Below, in pieces: positions 1 to 12,048 of a stretch of 64,000 bases of DNA. The stretch is from Prostheceraeus crozeri. Lineage: Eukaryota > Platyhelminthes > Polycladida > Euryleptidae. The DNA lies in assembly GCA_907163375.1 (NCBI GenBank), contig CAJQUW010001859.1:806001-870000 (forward strand). Direction: 5' to 3'. Under the pieces are notes generated by a model. That model searched no databases and was not told the origin of the DNA. It was given only the letters and a program-made list of their open reading frames with translations. The position numbers and the translations under genes were made by a program. The stretch's first letter is position 1. Every line of letters begins with the position of its first letter.

Positions 1-796
1 GAAGAATATTTAAAGGAGAGTAAGATCTTCATTAACATATAAATAACAGGCATATCGAGCAAGAGTTATCAATGTAAGACAACAGCTCTTATTGAATCAT
101 CGCTTTCAAACGCACAACAGATTCCATGAAATGATTTGCTTTCAAAATCAACTACAGCGTAAGATCGAATCTTGGCTTTGGTTATACCTACGTGTACATG
201 TACATACATGTTATGCATATAATCAACCCATAGGAATATCAATGTTGTGATGTCAGAAAGGGTCAAAATGACATCATGAAATCCCGTTACACGCGACATT
301 GTGAAAAATTAATGGAAGCTTTTGCGCTATCCCTGCTTAATGACAGTCAGATGAAAGCATTCTAAAAATGAGATAAAAAACAGATAAAAATGAGCTTCTA
401 TAAACACTAAAATGACAGATCTTTTAGCTGTCATATAGTTGGTTTCATTAAATTGTCTTCAACGTTTTATGACGGTTAAACAAATGACGCGTTATAGGAC
501 AAGCCCATTACCTCTAATATCTAATCATGTTCTCCTAACAACCACCGATCCAATCACTAGTAAGTGTAGCACACAGATAAACCCTATATTACCCGGTCGC
601 TTTGATTCTTGGAAACCCGGGGGTTCCTGGAGCCCTCTGATTTTGATGTTCATTCGATTCATTTGTTCCCAAACTTACAAAACAACACAATTGATGTACA
701 ATCATACCACTGGTGGAAGTATCAGTTTTTATCAACTCAGTCATCTTGTTGCTATAAATATCAAATTAAAACTTAAAAAATGTTATTTGTATTTGT

Positions 797-984
797 TAGA
801 AATTCCTGGTAGATGACTCTGAAAACGACATGTTTTGATAAGTTATCCCAGGAGAACGTGTTGAGGCAATGTTGGGAGTACGTTTTGATTCCATTGGGAT
901 TCTTTAGTGACAAGGACTGCAACTCAAATGAACTTCTGGAAAATGCATGTAAATTATGCATTGTCTACAACTATCTTATTGATA
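797..984 (+). repeat. dispersed repeat, copy 1
   Basis: Begins around GATGACTCTGAAAACGA and ends around GTCTACAACTATCTT. It recurs in the same orientation at about 8975-9145 with clear but imperfect identity and small indels. Family unknown; the copies could be transposon remnants or an old local duplication. Confidence 0.55.
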
Positions 985-1768
985 CACTGTGCAAAACAGC
1001 AACTGCGCATCCAAATGAATGAATGCACCAAAGATATTGTGTGACAAGAGAATCTGTCCATTTCTCAACTTGGGATCCTTTATTTGTAGCATTAAACTGG
1101 CAGCATCAACTGTAAATCCATTGTGGGCAGTGTTTGTGGGATATTGCACAATCACATACATGCAGATGCATTTATGGATGAATTAACATGTAAATCATAA
1201 CTTCATGTATATTTTGTCCATCGTCTACAAGAAATTTGAAGTGATTGAGATGATTTATTTTGTTAGAAATTGTCAAAAATGCTCGATTTTCAATTGACTT
1301 TTGATCTGCGTTTAATCAAAGGACAAATGTTTGATGTTTCCATTGACCAAATTTGATCACTCTTGATTCGGCTGTCATAAGCACCTACAACTAAACCTCA
1401 CAACAACATTGACTCATGGCTATTATAGTTTTTATATGGGTAAAATAGGGCTAGCCCTCCTTATTCAAATTTCCAATTTTAGGATATACCGGACACTTCC
1501 TTGGCGACACTCTTCGGGGTTTTATAAAATCGTTCACATTGTGTGCATTTGTGAAGTTAGTTTGCTTGCATTGCATATCCTCAGAACCCTCTATCCCTTT
1601 CCTTTATCCTTTCCTGACTCATTTCAAAATATTTTGAAGGGTACGTTGTTTTATTCTGTTCGCAAAAATAATCGGACCTATATCTTCATCATTGATGCTC
1701 GAGAGGTAAAAAATTGTAAAAAGGAAAAATGAACATGAAGGATGCCTGCAGCATCTTCCGTATTTCAG

Positions 1769-1834
1769 CAACATCAACAAGTACAACTAGAAGTACTCCG
1801 GTCACGATCAGTCAGGAGGGGACGACTCTTGCTG
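1769..1834 (+). CDS. candidate N-terminal exon of a pentameric ligand-gated ion channel
   Basis: Short Ser/Thr-rich coding stretch preceded by a polypyrimidine tract ending TATTTCAG and followed by a GTATGT donor. It ends in phase 1 (a lone G), and the next exon at 7723 opens with GT, so the codon closes as Gly. The peptide would form the extracellular N-terminus just after the signal peptide. I see no signal peptide here, so the first exon is either upstream of the window or this exon extends further 5' to an ATG near 1730. The call rests only on splice signals and matching phase; the composition is not diagnostic. Confidence 0.35.
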
Positions 1835-2454
1835 GTATGTAAAATGTAGCATTTAATTATACAAATTGTGAAATGAATCAAACACATAGAGTAGAATAAA
1901 ATTTGTCAATGATAAAGAATTGGGATGAAATTCATCAAAAATGCATGTTTATGGATTCGTGCATGTTTACACGCTGTCAAACAAATTGACAATTTTTTTT
2001 CGTTCTTATGATGGAAAGAACGTGTAAAGCTTTTCAAGCGAAATTTATGGACAACAGTCAAAATAATTCGAAGTGCTGCAGAATCATCTCGATTCAATTT
2101 TCAAAATTATTGCTGGCGATTAACCCAATAGAAAAGAGGGAGAGAGAAGAGAGAAACCCTATGTTTATAAGTGAAAATCAAAGGGGACAATGATAATGCA
2201 AAAATATAGTTCAAGTCAAAGTCGTCAAGTTGATTGCAAAGTTGAAAACACGAAAAAATAATTGTGTCTTCGTTTCGTTCAGAAGAACACCACGGAGAAC
2301 GTTTATTCTTCTTATGAAGAACATTTTGGACAAACATGGAAAAGCGCTTATGCGAAAATTATTTGCACAAATACACGATGTCATGCATGTTCATCACCAT
2401 AACAAGCTCATGAAAACTTGCTCAAGTGGCATGCAATAATACTTGCCGCAATAA

Positions 2455-3127
2455 TACTTTTCTCGAATAGAACCCACCCTAGAATACGAGGGTATAAACT
2501 GCTCTCAAATGAAATTATCATATAGCCCACCCTAAATAGACACCGCAGTCTGAAAAGTCTGACGTTTCTATATTGTCCAGGAATGGCTATGAATAAGAAT
2601 TATTGCTCAACAGATTGCTGAACTATAATTTATTGGTTTCTGGATAGTCAACGTTGCATCATGATTATTTTGTTGCCAACGTTGTTTTTCTCAGTCATCA
2701 TAGAATATAGCTGCTTCTTAAAATCTGTTTGTTTCGCGTGGATTATAAGTACATGTAGTAATAGCTCCTATCAAGATGATAAAAAAGTGATGAGGATTAT
2801 GAACTCTCAACAAATACTTATAATGATCGATGTTGAATGATTGATAAAAACAAAGTGTTCAATGCCACATCGGCACTCAACTTAACTTTCAAGTTCTACT
2901 ACTTGCGAATCTTGCGTCTTGAATTCGTCGTAAGTGTCGTACTTTTCATTTCTTACCTTTCGTATTTCGCTTCATTATCAATGTACACACCCATTACTTC
3001 ATGACTAAAACATCGATGCAGTTGAATCTGAGTTCTAGAAAATTTATTCATACCGCCCATCCTCGTATAGAACCCACATTTAAATTGCAAGAATAGTCTC
3101 CTACCCGCGGATTATACTCGAGAAATT
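2455..3127. mobile_element. possible pogo/Tigger-like MITE
   Basis: The left end reads TTTTCTCGAATAGAACCCAC and the right end, on the other strand, reads TTTCTCGAGTATAATCC. Internal copies of TAGAACCCAC and TACGAG lie near both ends in opposite orientation. No transposase frame is visible between them. The termini are short and imperfect, so the boundaries are approximate. Confidence 0.3.
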
Positions 3128-5069
3128 TTGCATTCACAATTATCGGTTACAATTACATAACTAATCACGTTTAATGGGCTTCTCAAAATTTAATAAATGT
3201 AAATTCATCGAATGTACATCAAACTTCGAATTTTGATCCCTTGAAATGTGCAGTTCATGTTAAAGTAGAAATCCAAGTCACGCGTAATATCATGGAGTAA
3301 GTATGCCTAAGTAGAATAACAACTCAGCATTAATTGCACGACCAATGTGATATCAGTTCCAATTTCATTATATGAACTCTTTTTGATATGTAGTATCGCA
3401 TGACAGATGTGCATTTTCTTTACTGTTTTGAGAAATTGTCAAGAAATTGGCATGATGGCAATACAGAAGAATGAATAATATTTTACAAATCCTTCGGGCC
3501 AATGATACTTGATTGCTCTAGTTCGGAGAGGTAATTTTTTTTGCAATTATCTTTGATGGAAATAACTGTTGCTGCAAGACTCAGCCGTTTAAATGAGAGT
3601 ATTTTCTACTTTCTACGCTTATCATGTTACAAATGACCTTCATAATGAAATATCATACTCAAGGACATTGATAATTATTAAACTAAAAAGATACAAATGG
3701 CTCCACAATATTGTTCAGATAAAAAGTAAACTAGATTTATTGAGGATAACACCAAAATTCAATTAATCCGCTTACGTAAATTAGTTGAATCCTTCAACAA
3801 AGTACATGTAAATTGCAGTGATTCTAGGTAGCTACTTACATAACTCAATTTTTCACAACGATGTTTATTGACCCTAAAATTTATTTTGTTAGATAATAAT
3901 TTAAAAATGTGTGAACTTGACAGATTCACACAGCGGTTTTGAAAATAGGCTATTGACTATATTTGCTAAGTAAGCAACCTCGAAAGTTCAGCAAAGAAGC
4001 AAATTAAGTTTGCAATTTTTTTGCATGAGGACTGACTCATAATGCTGTTCATGAAATCTTCTTGGTAATAAACTAAATTTCCTTTAAGTTTGGTGTTTTG
4101 AGATTCCTATCAATTTATTTCATTCTATATGATATCTAACAGGCTTCACATACACGTAGGCCTAATACTGAAGTATTGCAATGTGTAGCAGATAGTATAT
4201 GAACACAGGAATCATTTGTAAAAAAATACCTTAATATAATTTGATCAAATATTTTTATACTTTAGGAGCATGATCTCCGTAAAAAGCTGAATCTATTGAT
4301 ATGAAAATTCAAGAAGTGAGATATCAAAAGCTTTTTATATTTCTTAGTGGAAAACAATTCCCTATTTTTCATATAACTCAGACAAGGGAATTTTTTGAAT
4401 GTTTACATTCAACACTAAAGTAAAAAGTATGCTTCGGTGCATTATTTCCAAATATATTATCGATATATTTAGAGCTACGTCATTAGTACTGGAAACAGAC
4501 ATCAAGTAGCAATGATACGTATAATACAAAAAGCTCTCAGTTGTCAATCAACTCCAACAATTTGCTGAATATTTTAAGAGGTTCAATCAAATGCTATAAA
4601 TGGGTGATATGTGCACTATGTTTCGCAAAAACAACAGCCTTTCTCCAATCTCAAAGTTGCAAAATGCTGTCGTCAAGCACGACATGCTAAGGGAGCAGTG
4701 CCAATTAAGAAAATCATGTTGAAGAAGCGACGGTTGGCCTGGACTATTGTCGATATTGACTATCCAATGACAATCCAATTAGAGCGGTTTATCGACGCAT
4801 GACGATTATGTGGAGTGATAGGGAAAACTCATTTTGTGCTATGACTATGAAGTTGCTTATTTGACTTTAATAGCTCTGTGCGGTTCTCGCAAAAGATTCT
4901 CTTTTTTCCTCAATGTTTGATTACTAGGAAATATATTATTTATCAAGGATCTCTGTGACCTTTGAATATGAACTGAACCGCCATTAGTCAGTTTTCTTGC
5001 ATCTCAAGTTAAAATCTTGTTTTGCTGTAGTTCTGGCAACTTTCCAATGCAAAATACTGATCAATTTCA

Positions 5070-5128
5070 AGTGTCCAATATTACCCTCCATGTAATATTG
5101 GACATTTGGAATATTGGACACTTAGACC
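5070..5128. repeat. small hairpin with an extra half repeat
   Basis: GTGTCCAATATTA is followed after nine bases by TAATATTGGACA, then a second AATATTGGACACTT. The arms can fold two alternative ways. No family recognised. Confidence 0.5.
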
Positions 5129-6240
5129 TATAGTTAAGATATTTATGATATGAAGATGTTTGTGTCCTTAGATATATGATTGTCGAAACAAGTTAGATAC
5201 ATAGGGCCTACTAATGGTACCAGCATTTCATAAAAGATACATTCACTATTTGATATGTCATCGCAATTGTTATTTATTCAAACGCTTTGATACACTGTGT
5301 GTTTGTTTATTACATCTAGGAGCGACATCTAGAAACGAGGAGCACTTTTTGGGAAGTTTTGTTGAATAGCGAAGCGAGAGGTGTGAGAGTAACAAATAAA
5401 CCACATCAGCAAAATGAAATTTGAATTAATTAAAACGTTATACGCTAACCAATGGGTCAAAATACATGTACATTAGGTTAAAAATATTTTACTCTATTTG
5501 AAGTGTATCCTCAGAGCAATACAATGCAATCAATGCATATTATTGTAATAATTAACAGGGGGAAACCACTGCTACTGCAAATACGCTAAGAAATACAAAT
5601 TAGTAAGTCGCAAATCAAGATGTACGAAAAAAATGTTAATCTTACTCAGCGAATGAATTCCGTCCAACTGAAGCTGTCAGAATTGTCGCTTCAATTTATC
5701 CTTGTATTTAGCGGTATTTACTATCCTAAAACTCGTGCACCTGGTTTTCCTTACCAATGGATAAAAGCGATCAGGTCTGCTAGTCATCATGCTGTATCAA
5801 CTTGTTAAAATAATGAGTGATGCCAGACGTGACACATTTAATTGATCCCGAGTGAAATGAAGTTGTGAAATGAAGATCTGTTGAAAAGATAAATGAGAAA
5901 TTTAATCCTTAAGAGGAATGATGAAACATTCCCTACAGGTTAAAGGAATGATGTTGAAATAGCAGATTCTTATTCAAGAAATAAATTAAATGAACTATAA
6001 ACAGGATTGAACTAAGTTTGAAGAACCAATAGTTATTAAAGGCAGTTGACTTCCAATGCAGCTATAAATAGCATGTACTGACCTAAGCAGTCAAATACTC
6101 GCTGGGTTGAACTGAAAATCCTGTCTGTAGTCCGAAATACTGGCCTTTTTACTGCAGCGCAGTTGCAGCCGCAGCCCATTGGTATTGTTATTGCATGGCT
6201 TTATTCTGGAAGCATAATGCGGCCCACTATTAGTTTAGCA

Positions 6241-6564
6241 CCGTCAATATATAAAAATCTGTGAATTTTCCGCAAACCAAATTCGTAGATCATTGAGTCA
6301 TCAATTATCTGACTCATCGGCCTTCCGGGCACTGGCGGGATGGTTATGATTTCTATGGTAACCTTCAATACTAGTATACTATAAAGATCGCGACCAGGTT
6401 GCCAATCCTTTAATCATGAATCTGTCACGTTAGTATCAGTCTACGACTCATCAAGGTTAGGACTTGTTTGAAAAGGTTTTGGATCATATTTCCCTTTACA
6501 ATCCTTTGGAATAAAGTTAGAATTTGATCTTGTGGAAAATTCACAAATTTTTATATATTGGCGG
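6241..6564. mobile_element. foldback MITE of about 320 bp
   Basis: The left arm (6241-6273, beginning CCGTCAATATATAAAAATCT) is matched in inverse at 6532-6564 (ending TTTATATATTGGCGG), with a few mismatches. No coding content. This is the form of a non-autonomous DNA transposon; superfamily not determined. Confidence 0.55.
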
Positions 6565-7330
6565 GGGGAACTAATAGAGAGCCATAATGCCTATCACTAC
6601 CAAATTCCAGATATAAACATGTACGCTTCGAATGACATTACATGTGAATGGACGTATGTAACATAAAGATAGATTCTCAAAAATGGCTGAATTATCACTA
6701 TGGAAAAATATCCACAAAATTGAAACTTTAATATTTTGCAAAACATGAAATGTAAAACTTTTATTGTAAAAATGTGTATGTTACATGTGAGAAATGGAGG
6801 AGTGGTGTATTACTATGCCAGAATTGTTTGCGATATTTGCACATTTGCATGAAGAAGCTAGTTGCAAAATGCTTCACTTCAATCGCATTAAAAGAATACT
6901 CATGAGATCAATTTAGTCACAGCTCTTAATGTATCGAACAATAATTGAAATTGTCACATCTTCTTCCACATATGTGTCAGACTTTCGTTTTGCGATTTTG
7001 TCAGTAACTGGTAATAATTATGATTAATTTGATAGTCAATAACTTGTCCTAATATCTTAAGCCCGCCAGGAGAGGATATTTCCTTAAACTTCCTGTACGA
7101 AATAATTTTTTTTATATTTCACCGTGCGTGTAGATATCCTGTCACTTTATTTTACCTGTACAGCAGATTACTGCACGGGCGTGCAATAGTATTTTCATTA
7201 TTGCACTGGTTGAATTATAGATTTCTATAAAGATATATGCGATTGAATTATATAAAACCCGCTTATTATTTCGCCATAGAATTAAATTAGTCATAATGGT
7301 CATGATATCGGTGAAAAATGAAATTACCTA

Positions 7331-7463
7331 CATAACTCGTGCAAAATATCCATCTTTTGCTTTCTCCTCGATCAACATTCTATGCCCTCGCCCTTCGGGC
7401 TCGTGCATAGATATGTTGACCTCGAAGAAAGCAATAAAGATGGATATTTTGCACTAGTTGCGT
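7331..7463. repeat. long near-perfect hairpin
   Basis: Two arms of about 60 bases meet at GCCCTCGCCC-TTC-GGGCTCGTGC around 7385-7405 and extend outwards through GCAAAATATCCATCTTT and its complement. It may be the core of a slightly larger MITE whose ends carry ATTATTGCACTG near 7200 and 7480. No gene inside. Confidence 0.6.
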
Positions 7464-7722
7464 AAATAACTATTATTGCACTGAAATCAGTGCAGATCTA
7501 TACTTTGATTCAAAGGATGACTGCATTCTCATTTCACATAACATGATAAAATATTCTCTGATTTCAATTGGCTACTTTGAACGCAGTGACATTCATGTAA
7601 ATGTGAATGTGAATCGTGTGTACACAATTGTGTATTGTGTTACATACGATCACATTTCGCTTAACCCAGTTGCGTTCTGGCTTCCTACCATAAAATCACA
7701 GAAGTGAATTATTCTGTTCCAG

Positions 7723-7931
7723 GTGAACGTAATCTGACAGAAATTGTCAATTCTACTACGGCTGGAAAAAGTTGGCACTCGGATCGTCAAGTTTTGGAAA
7801 ATCTAACAAGTCCCTATGCCGCAAAATCTATGCAAGAAAACAAATTAATGAAATTGAAATCTGAACCCCGTCTACTGACAGGAGATATTTTAATGAATAT
7901 CACTGTCTATCCAACCTATCTTGAAACCGTG
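7723..7931 (+). CDS. ligand-gated ion channel, exon for N-terminal helix and first beta strands
   Basis: The exon is bounded by TTCTGTTCCAG and a GTACGT donor, with 209 bases entering in phase 1 and leaving in phase 0. The translation (from residues ERNLTEIVN to PTYLETV) has the layout of the start of a Cys-loop receptor ectodomain: an amphipathic helix (DRQVLENLTSPY), a variable loop, then a beta strand (LLTGDILMNITVYP) where nicotinic receptors carry V.V...L.Q..D. Several N-x-S/T sites suit an extracellular domain. Sequence similarity on its own is weak; the assignment comes mainly from the following exons, which continue in phase. Confidence 0.5.
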
Positions 7932-8974
7932 GTACGTATGGCATGCAAAAATCAAATTTCAAAATGTCGACAATGATAATCGTGAGAACGATGTTAATTG
8001 TATACCTACGCATAAAAAGTTTAGACATAATCTTACTTCTCTTCCAAAATCCATAAGCGCTTATGAAATTGTCACATAAAATATGGCACACTCTGCGCAG
8101 TTATGATTGTTCCTTATGCAAGCCAGTTTAATCATTAATTGATATTGCAAATAATTAATGGCAACATGACTGAAATATTAAAAAAAATTATGCATAACAA
8201 CTCATAACACGTGGACTACGTAATTAGACAAATTGCTCGTTCAGTCTACGTTTACTAGAAGGGATGAGTCGCATACTAGTGGAAATGGCAAACACTCAAA
8301 CAGTAAGCTGTCAGCCGGATTTTAGAAAGCAGCCAGTGAATGGCGTGCGTGTTGCAATATCATTTCGGTCACACATCGCTGGCTGGCTTGCATTCAGTGA
8401 GGAATGCTGAGAAGAGGGTTGTAAAATTATCAGGTAAACCATTTTTCGTGCGCCTACTATCTTCTTTGATAATGGTCGGAAGACCAACATTATCGAGAAA
8501 ACCTGCGCACAATGATCTAAATTCTTCATATCTAAGGAATCGGGGCAATCGAAGCATTTTGATGGAATTTACAGCAATCTGCAAGCGACGCACGATATTT
8601 TCCCTATATCTGTAAGGTATTAGGAATTCCTTTTTGACCGCTTACTAATTTCCAGCATATGTCATCGTTTTGGATTAGTTTGCACTTCTAGAAAACTGAA
8701 AGAGTTAAGCAACCTAATTCTGTGGTACAGACTACAAATATGCTGAAAAGACATCCTCCCTTAGAGCGACTCAACAACGACAACTGTTCCTTACTCCCTT
8801 CAGTGGTCGTTGTAGGAAGAGACCACTGCATCTCATTTATCCACCGTGCAGAACAGTAGTGATATTAATGAATGTAGGTGGTAATATTAATAAAATATTT
8901 AAAAAATTATTGCATGGCAATATAAAACTTGAAATCTATTTTTCTAAAAATTGCTATTTAAGCATCTGCTAGAA

Positions 8975-9145
8975 GTTGATCGCAGATGACTCTGAAAACG
9001 ATATGATTTGATCATTTATAGCATGAAAACGTCTGTAGGCAGTGTTGGCAGTATGTTTTGATTCCATTGGCGACACTGGCTACAACTCAAATGAATTTTT
9101 TGAAAATATATGTAATCTGCGCACAGTCTACAACTATCTTGAAAA
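8975..9145 (+). repeat. dispersed repeat, copy 2
   Basis: Diverged second copy of the segment at 797-984, sharing ATGACTCTGAAAACGA, GTTTTGATTCCATTGG, AACTCAAATGAA and GTCTACAACTATCTT in the same order. No terminal repeats or coding domain are visible. Confidence 0.55.
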
Positions 9146-10310
9146 AAATGATCGGAAGCATAATCCATTTACAGTCTGTGTATATTTGTATAAGCAATAC
9201 TCTTTTAATCTTAGTCTCCGACTGATCGTGCGCCGATGTAGGCCTGCAAAATTTCTGAGATAATATAATCTAAAAATGACATGTTTTCGCATGCCCACGT
9301 CGCATACTCTAAGCAATGCAATAATGATATTATCATGCACCATTCTTCGTGAAGGGAACGGCAAAGCATCTGAATGAAAACACATTAGCTTAGACCAGTG
9401 ACATGCTGGTGACGCAAGGTAATAGAGTGTTCCATAAAGTTAATCTTTGTAGTTAAACTAACTATGATCCAATTTTTATCCTATAGCATCGATTAGTTAA
9501 CACAATCCACAATCGCATTGTCCGTGTGACTTGGTTTCTTATCAGTCTGAGTTTTAGCGAATTTTTAAGTTTTGTATCAGAATATAGTTTTTCAGCAACA
9601 GGATTCCATAGAGCGCTTCACGACTGCTTATTGTGCCATAGACATCGAATGCGGTTTTAGAAAATTATATAATTTATGAAGACTACTGATTAAAGTTTCT
9701 ATAAGGAAAAAACTTTGGGTAATTCCAAAGATATTTAATATAATGAAGGGCTAGATAGGAAATAGACGTGTTTTTACCTTGTGTGCAACGAAACCAGTGA
9801 AAATCAGCTGATATTGCATGAATTTGAAAATATTTGTAAGCGAGCAACAGATATTCCTCTCCATAACCTCTTTTCAGTAGTTGCAGAACTAAAACGCATT
9901 TCAATAATAAATCAAGAAATTTCTATATGTCTAAAAGCAGCGTCCGAATTGCAACAAATAAGCCCTAAGAATGCAACATTCTACTTTTTCAGATGTCTTG
10001 CAAAAACGTCTTCAGATGTAAATATGAGCACTGCTGACACAGCTCTTTCAATTAGACTTTATTGCATTATGTTATGTTGATTGTTAAATCTGAAGAGTAC
10101 ATGCTATATAGGAATAATACAAATGAAAACCAATTGTTTCATTTTTAGATGAAAGCAGAGTGAAGTTCACCTACGATTCACCAGATACATGACTAAATGA
10201 CTTCTCTGAGCAGAATAACGAACCACGCCTTTACTTGTGATCATTCAGCCAGATTGCTTCTTTGTAAAAAGTGAAGTATCTGGCTATGGTTGTACACGTA
10301 TATCGTTGCT

Positions 10311-10355
10311 GTGCCCACGTGCACCGGCCCACGTGCACACTGTACCCACGTGCAC
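10311..10355. repeat. three CCCACGTGCAC repeats
   Basis: The palindrome CACGTG occurs at 10316, 10330 and 10347 inside three near-identical 11-base units. It could be a tiny minisatellite or a cluster of E-box-type binding sites; nothing else in the sequence decides. Confidence 0.5.
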
Positions 10356-10958
10356 CGCATCAGTCTTCATTTGAATATTTTTTCTTCCAAATTGATAGTA
10401 CTGCATTAAGTTGCTGTATCACCGGTCTCATCTTTAACATTTTTTTTCAGAGAAACTATTGAACGAATAATCTTGAAACTTATCGTATAATATCAGTGAA
10501 TTACGCTTTACATCATGTGCCATTTCCAAGCCTTTTTTGTCGCATTGCACATCGCACAGCCGACAAAACAACAATTTCGCCCCATTGCCGTAATGCTTCT
10601 TTTTTTGCCACGATAAGCACCATACTATAATGGGTTTAAATTTAAGCATCTACTTCTCATCTAGCCTTTTTAAACAATTAAATATCTTTGGGTAATTCTC
10701 TAGAGGAGCTCAGAAGACGAAAGGAAAGACAAATTGCAATGGAAGAGGAGGTGCCGAGCGTTAGACCCGACAATAAGGTTGGAACAATGTTGAATCGACG
10801 AATAAGATTCGAAATTCTCATAATAACCTTGGTCACTCTCAAATTATCTCGATTTTAATTGTAAATCGTTTGTCATTATCATTGAACAAGCTTACAGTAC
10901 GTTTGCAGTAATGCATTTGTCTTAAGTCTTCTATAACCTTTTCTTTCATTACTTTCAG

Positions 10959-11003
10959 GATGTTGTCAATGGTGTTTGTACGCTGCACTTTTTCGTTGTC
11001 AAA
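10959..11003 (+). CDS. ligand-gated ion channel, 45-bp exon
   Basis: A 45-base, phase 0-0 exon between TACTTTCAG and a GTGAGT donor, encoding DVVNGVCTLHFFVVK. Nicotinic receptor genes typically have a 45-base exon at exactly this place, coding the strand that ends just before the W.D.RL.W motif. Here the next exon begins EWQDSRLKW, so joining preserves the family pattern. Length, phase and position agree, which makes this short exon much more believable than its size suggests. Confidence 0.65.
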
Positions 11004-11173
11004 GTGAGTATTTATGAAAGAAAATCAAAAAATATGAAAATTCGATAAAATTTTGATATCTCAGCTTCGACATTAGGCAAACTGAAAAGAAGCGTCTTCC
11101 AAATCTGCAATTCGATTAAGAATGAGTCAGAAGATTGACCAATATTAGTCGATGTTAATTGCGCCTAGCATCG

Positions 11174-11176
<3 letters not shown>

Positions 11177-11241
<65 letters not shown>
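11177..11241. repeat. TA microsatellite, left of the Penelope-like element
   Basis: Nearly uninterrupted TA dinucleotide run abutting the left inverted arm of the element that follows. A matching TA run lies at the other end, which suggests insertion into, or generation of, TA tracts. Confidence 0.9.
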
Positions 11242-11243
<2 letters not shown>

Positions 11244-11286
11244 ATGCCCATCAAATATTTCAGTAAAGGAAAAACGAGATTTTCCG

Positions 11287-11322
11287 AACGCGTTTCAGAG
11301 CGTCAATCGACTCCTTCTTCAG
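11287..11322 (-). ncRNA. hammerhead-ribozyme-like motif, left arm (inverted copy)
   Basis: Exact inverse copy of the motif at 11898-11933, lying on the opposite strand in the left terminal arm of the Penelope-like element. A transcript of the + strand would carry its complement and could pair with the right arm instead of folding as a ribozyme. Confidence 0.5.
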
Positions 11323-11349
11323 AATTTAGCAATTAATCCTGTTTTTCAA

Positions 11350-11643
11350 GTGAATAAAACAAGTATGTTCTTTCACAATAAGGATCGCATTCCCCGAGAT
11401 TTAAAATCAAACTGCGTTTACAAATACACATGTGGTGACTGCAATAAAGTCTACATAGGGGAAACTTCGCGACATCTTATAACTAGAGCAAAAGAACATA
11501 TCAAAGGATACCCAGTCCCAACAGAAATCAAAACACATTGTCATGATACTCATGAAAATAATTTTTCTGTAAATGCAGTGACAAAATGGCATCGGATCCT
11601 AGAAACTATTTGTTTGAAAAAAAACAAAAAATTTGATAAATGA
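11350..11643 (+). pseudogene. GIY-YIG endonuclease fragment of a Penelope-like element
   Basis: 97 residues open. VYKYTCGDCNKVYIGETSR followed by L-x-x-R-x-x-EH is the typical GIY-YIG core of Penelope-like elements, including the C-x-x-C pair before YIG. Family proteins are much longer and carry an N-terminal reverse transcriptase that is missing here. The C-terminal lysine-rich end runs into a stop where relatives continue for a short stretch. The reading frame also opens a few codons upstream of the ATG, which agrees with truncation rather than a true start. Confidence 0.7.
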
Positions 11644-11897
11644 AAGAGAAGGATCGATACCACTCATTTTGCATCTGTAAATGTTTCACATTTCATGTAT
11701 GAACCATCCTCATTTTTATTTTAGCCTAAGTGCACATGTTCTTGAATGTTCGCTGACCTTCGAATTGCAGCTGATGTACAGAGAAACTGAATTGTTATCA
11801 AAAATTGCGTCGACTGTGGACTGTGACAGTGAATCGATTTGTGAGATTTTACCTTTGAAATATAAAAGCATTCGATTTTATTGTAATAAAGTTTCCG

Positions 11898-11933
11898 CTG
11901 AAGAAGGAGTCGATTGACGCTCTGAAACGCGTT
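11898..11933 (+). ncRNA. hammerhead-ribozyme-like motif, right arm
   Basis: The core elements appear in order: CTGAAGA, a GGAG/CTCT stem (one G-U pair) around TCGATTGACG, then GAAAC with a minimal stem III of the form ACGCGT leading to a GTT cleavage triplet. This is the compact arrangement described for Penelope-like elements. The residue between CTGAAGA and the GGAG arm is an extra A. Activity cannot be judged by eye. Confidence 0.5.
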
Positions 11934-11974
11934 CGGAAAATCTCGTTTTTCCTTTACTGAAATATTTGATGGGC

Positions 11975-11979
<5 letters not shown>

Positions 11980-12024
<45 letters not shown>
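11980..12024. repeat. TA microsatellite, right of the Penelope-like element
   Basis: Uninterrupted TA repeats directly following the right inverted arm, mirroring the tract at 11177-11241. Confidence 0.9.
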
Positions 12025-12027
<3 letters not shown>

Positions 12028-12048
12028 GCGCATTATACAACGACTATA

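Larger units (their letters stand above)
1..7722. other. first introns of the channel gene, mostly unassigned
   Basis: AT-rich sequence with no gene I can support apart from the exon at 1769-1834. Open frames here are short and have no recognisable domains. Noted inside: a repeat shared with 8975-9145, a weak pogo-like MITE at 2455-3127, a small hairpin near 5070, a foldback element at 6241-6564 and a large hairpin at 7331-7463. In 3130-5060 and 5130-6240 I see nothing I can name. Confidence 0.5.
7932..10958. other. intron of the channel gene, mostly unassigned
   Basis: Apart from the repeat at 8975-9145 and a short CACGTG-rich stretch at 10311-10355, I see no recognisable gene or element here. 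Open frames are short and show no domain. Confidence 0.5.
11241..11979 (+). mobile_element. truncated Penelope-like retroelement with inverted terminal arms
   Basis: Two 82-base arms (11241-11322 and 11898-11979) are exact inverted copies and enclose a GIY-YIG endonuclease fragment. TA microsatellites flank both arms. Penelope-like elements are known for a C-terminal GIY-YIG domain and for end repeats in direct or inverted arrangement that carry hammerhead ribozymes, and both traits are seen here. The reverse transcriptase part is absent, so this is a 5'-truncated copy. Perfect arm identity argues for recent insertion or recent arm conversion. Confidence 0.75.

Noticed and set aside
11407-11592. 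Leftward cysteine-rich frame in the Penelope-like element
   Set aside because: Antisense shadow of the GIY-YIG frame; the apparent cysteines come from the complementary codons.
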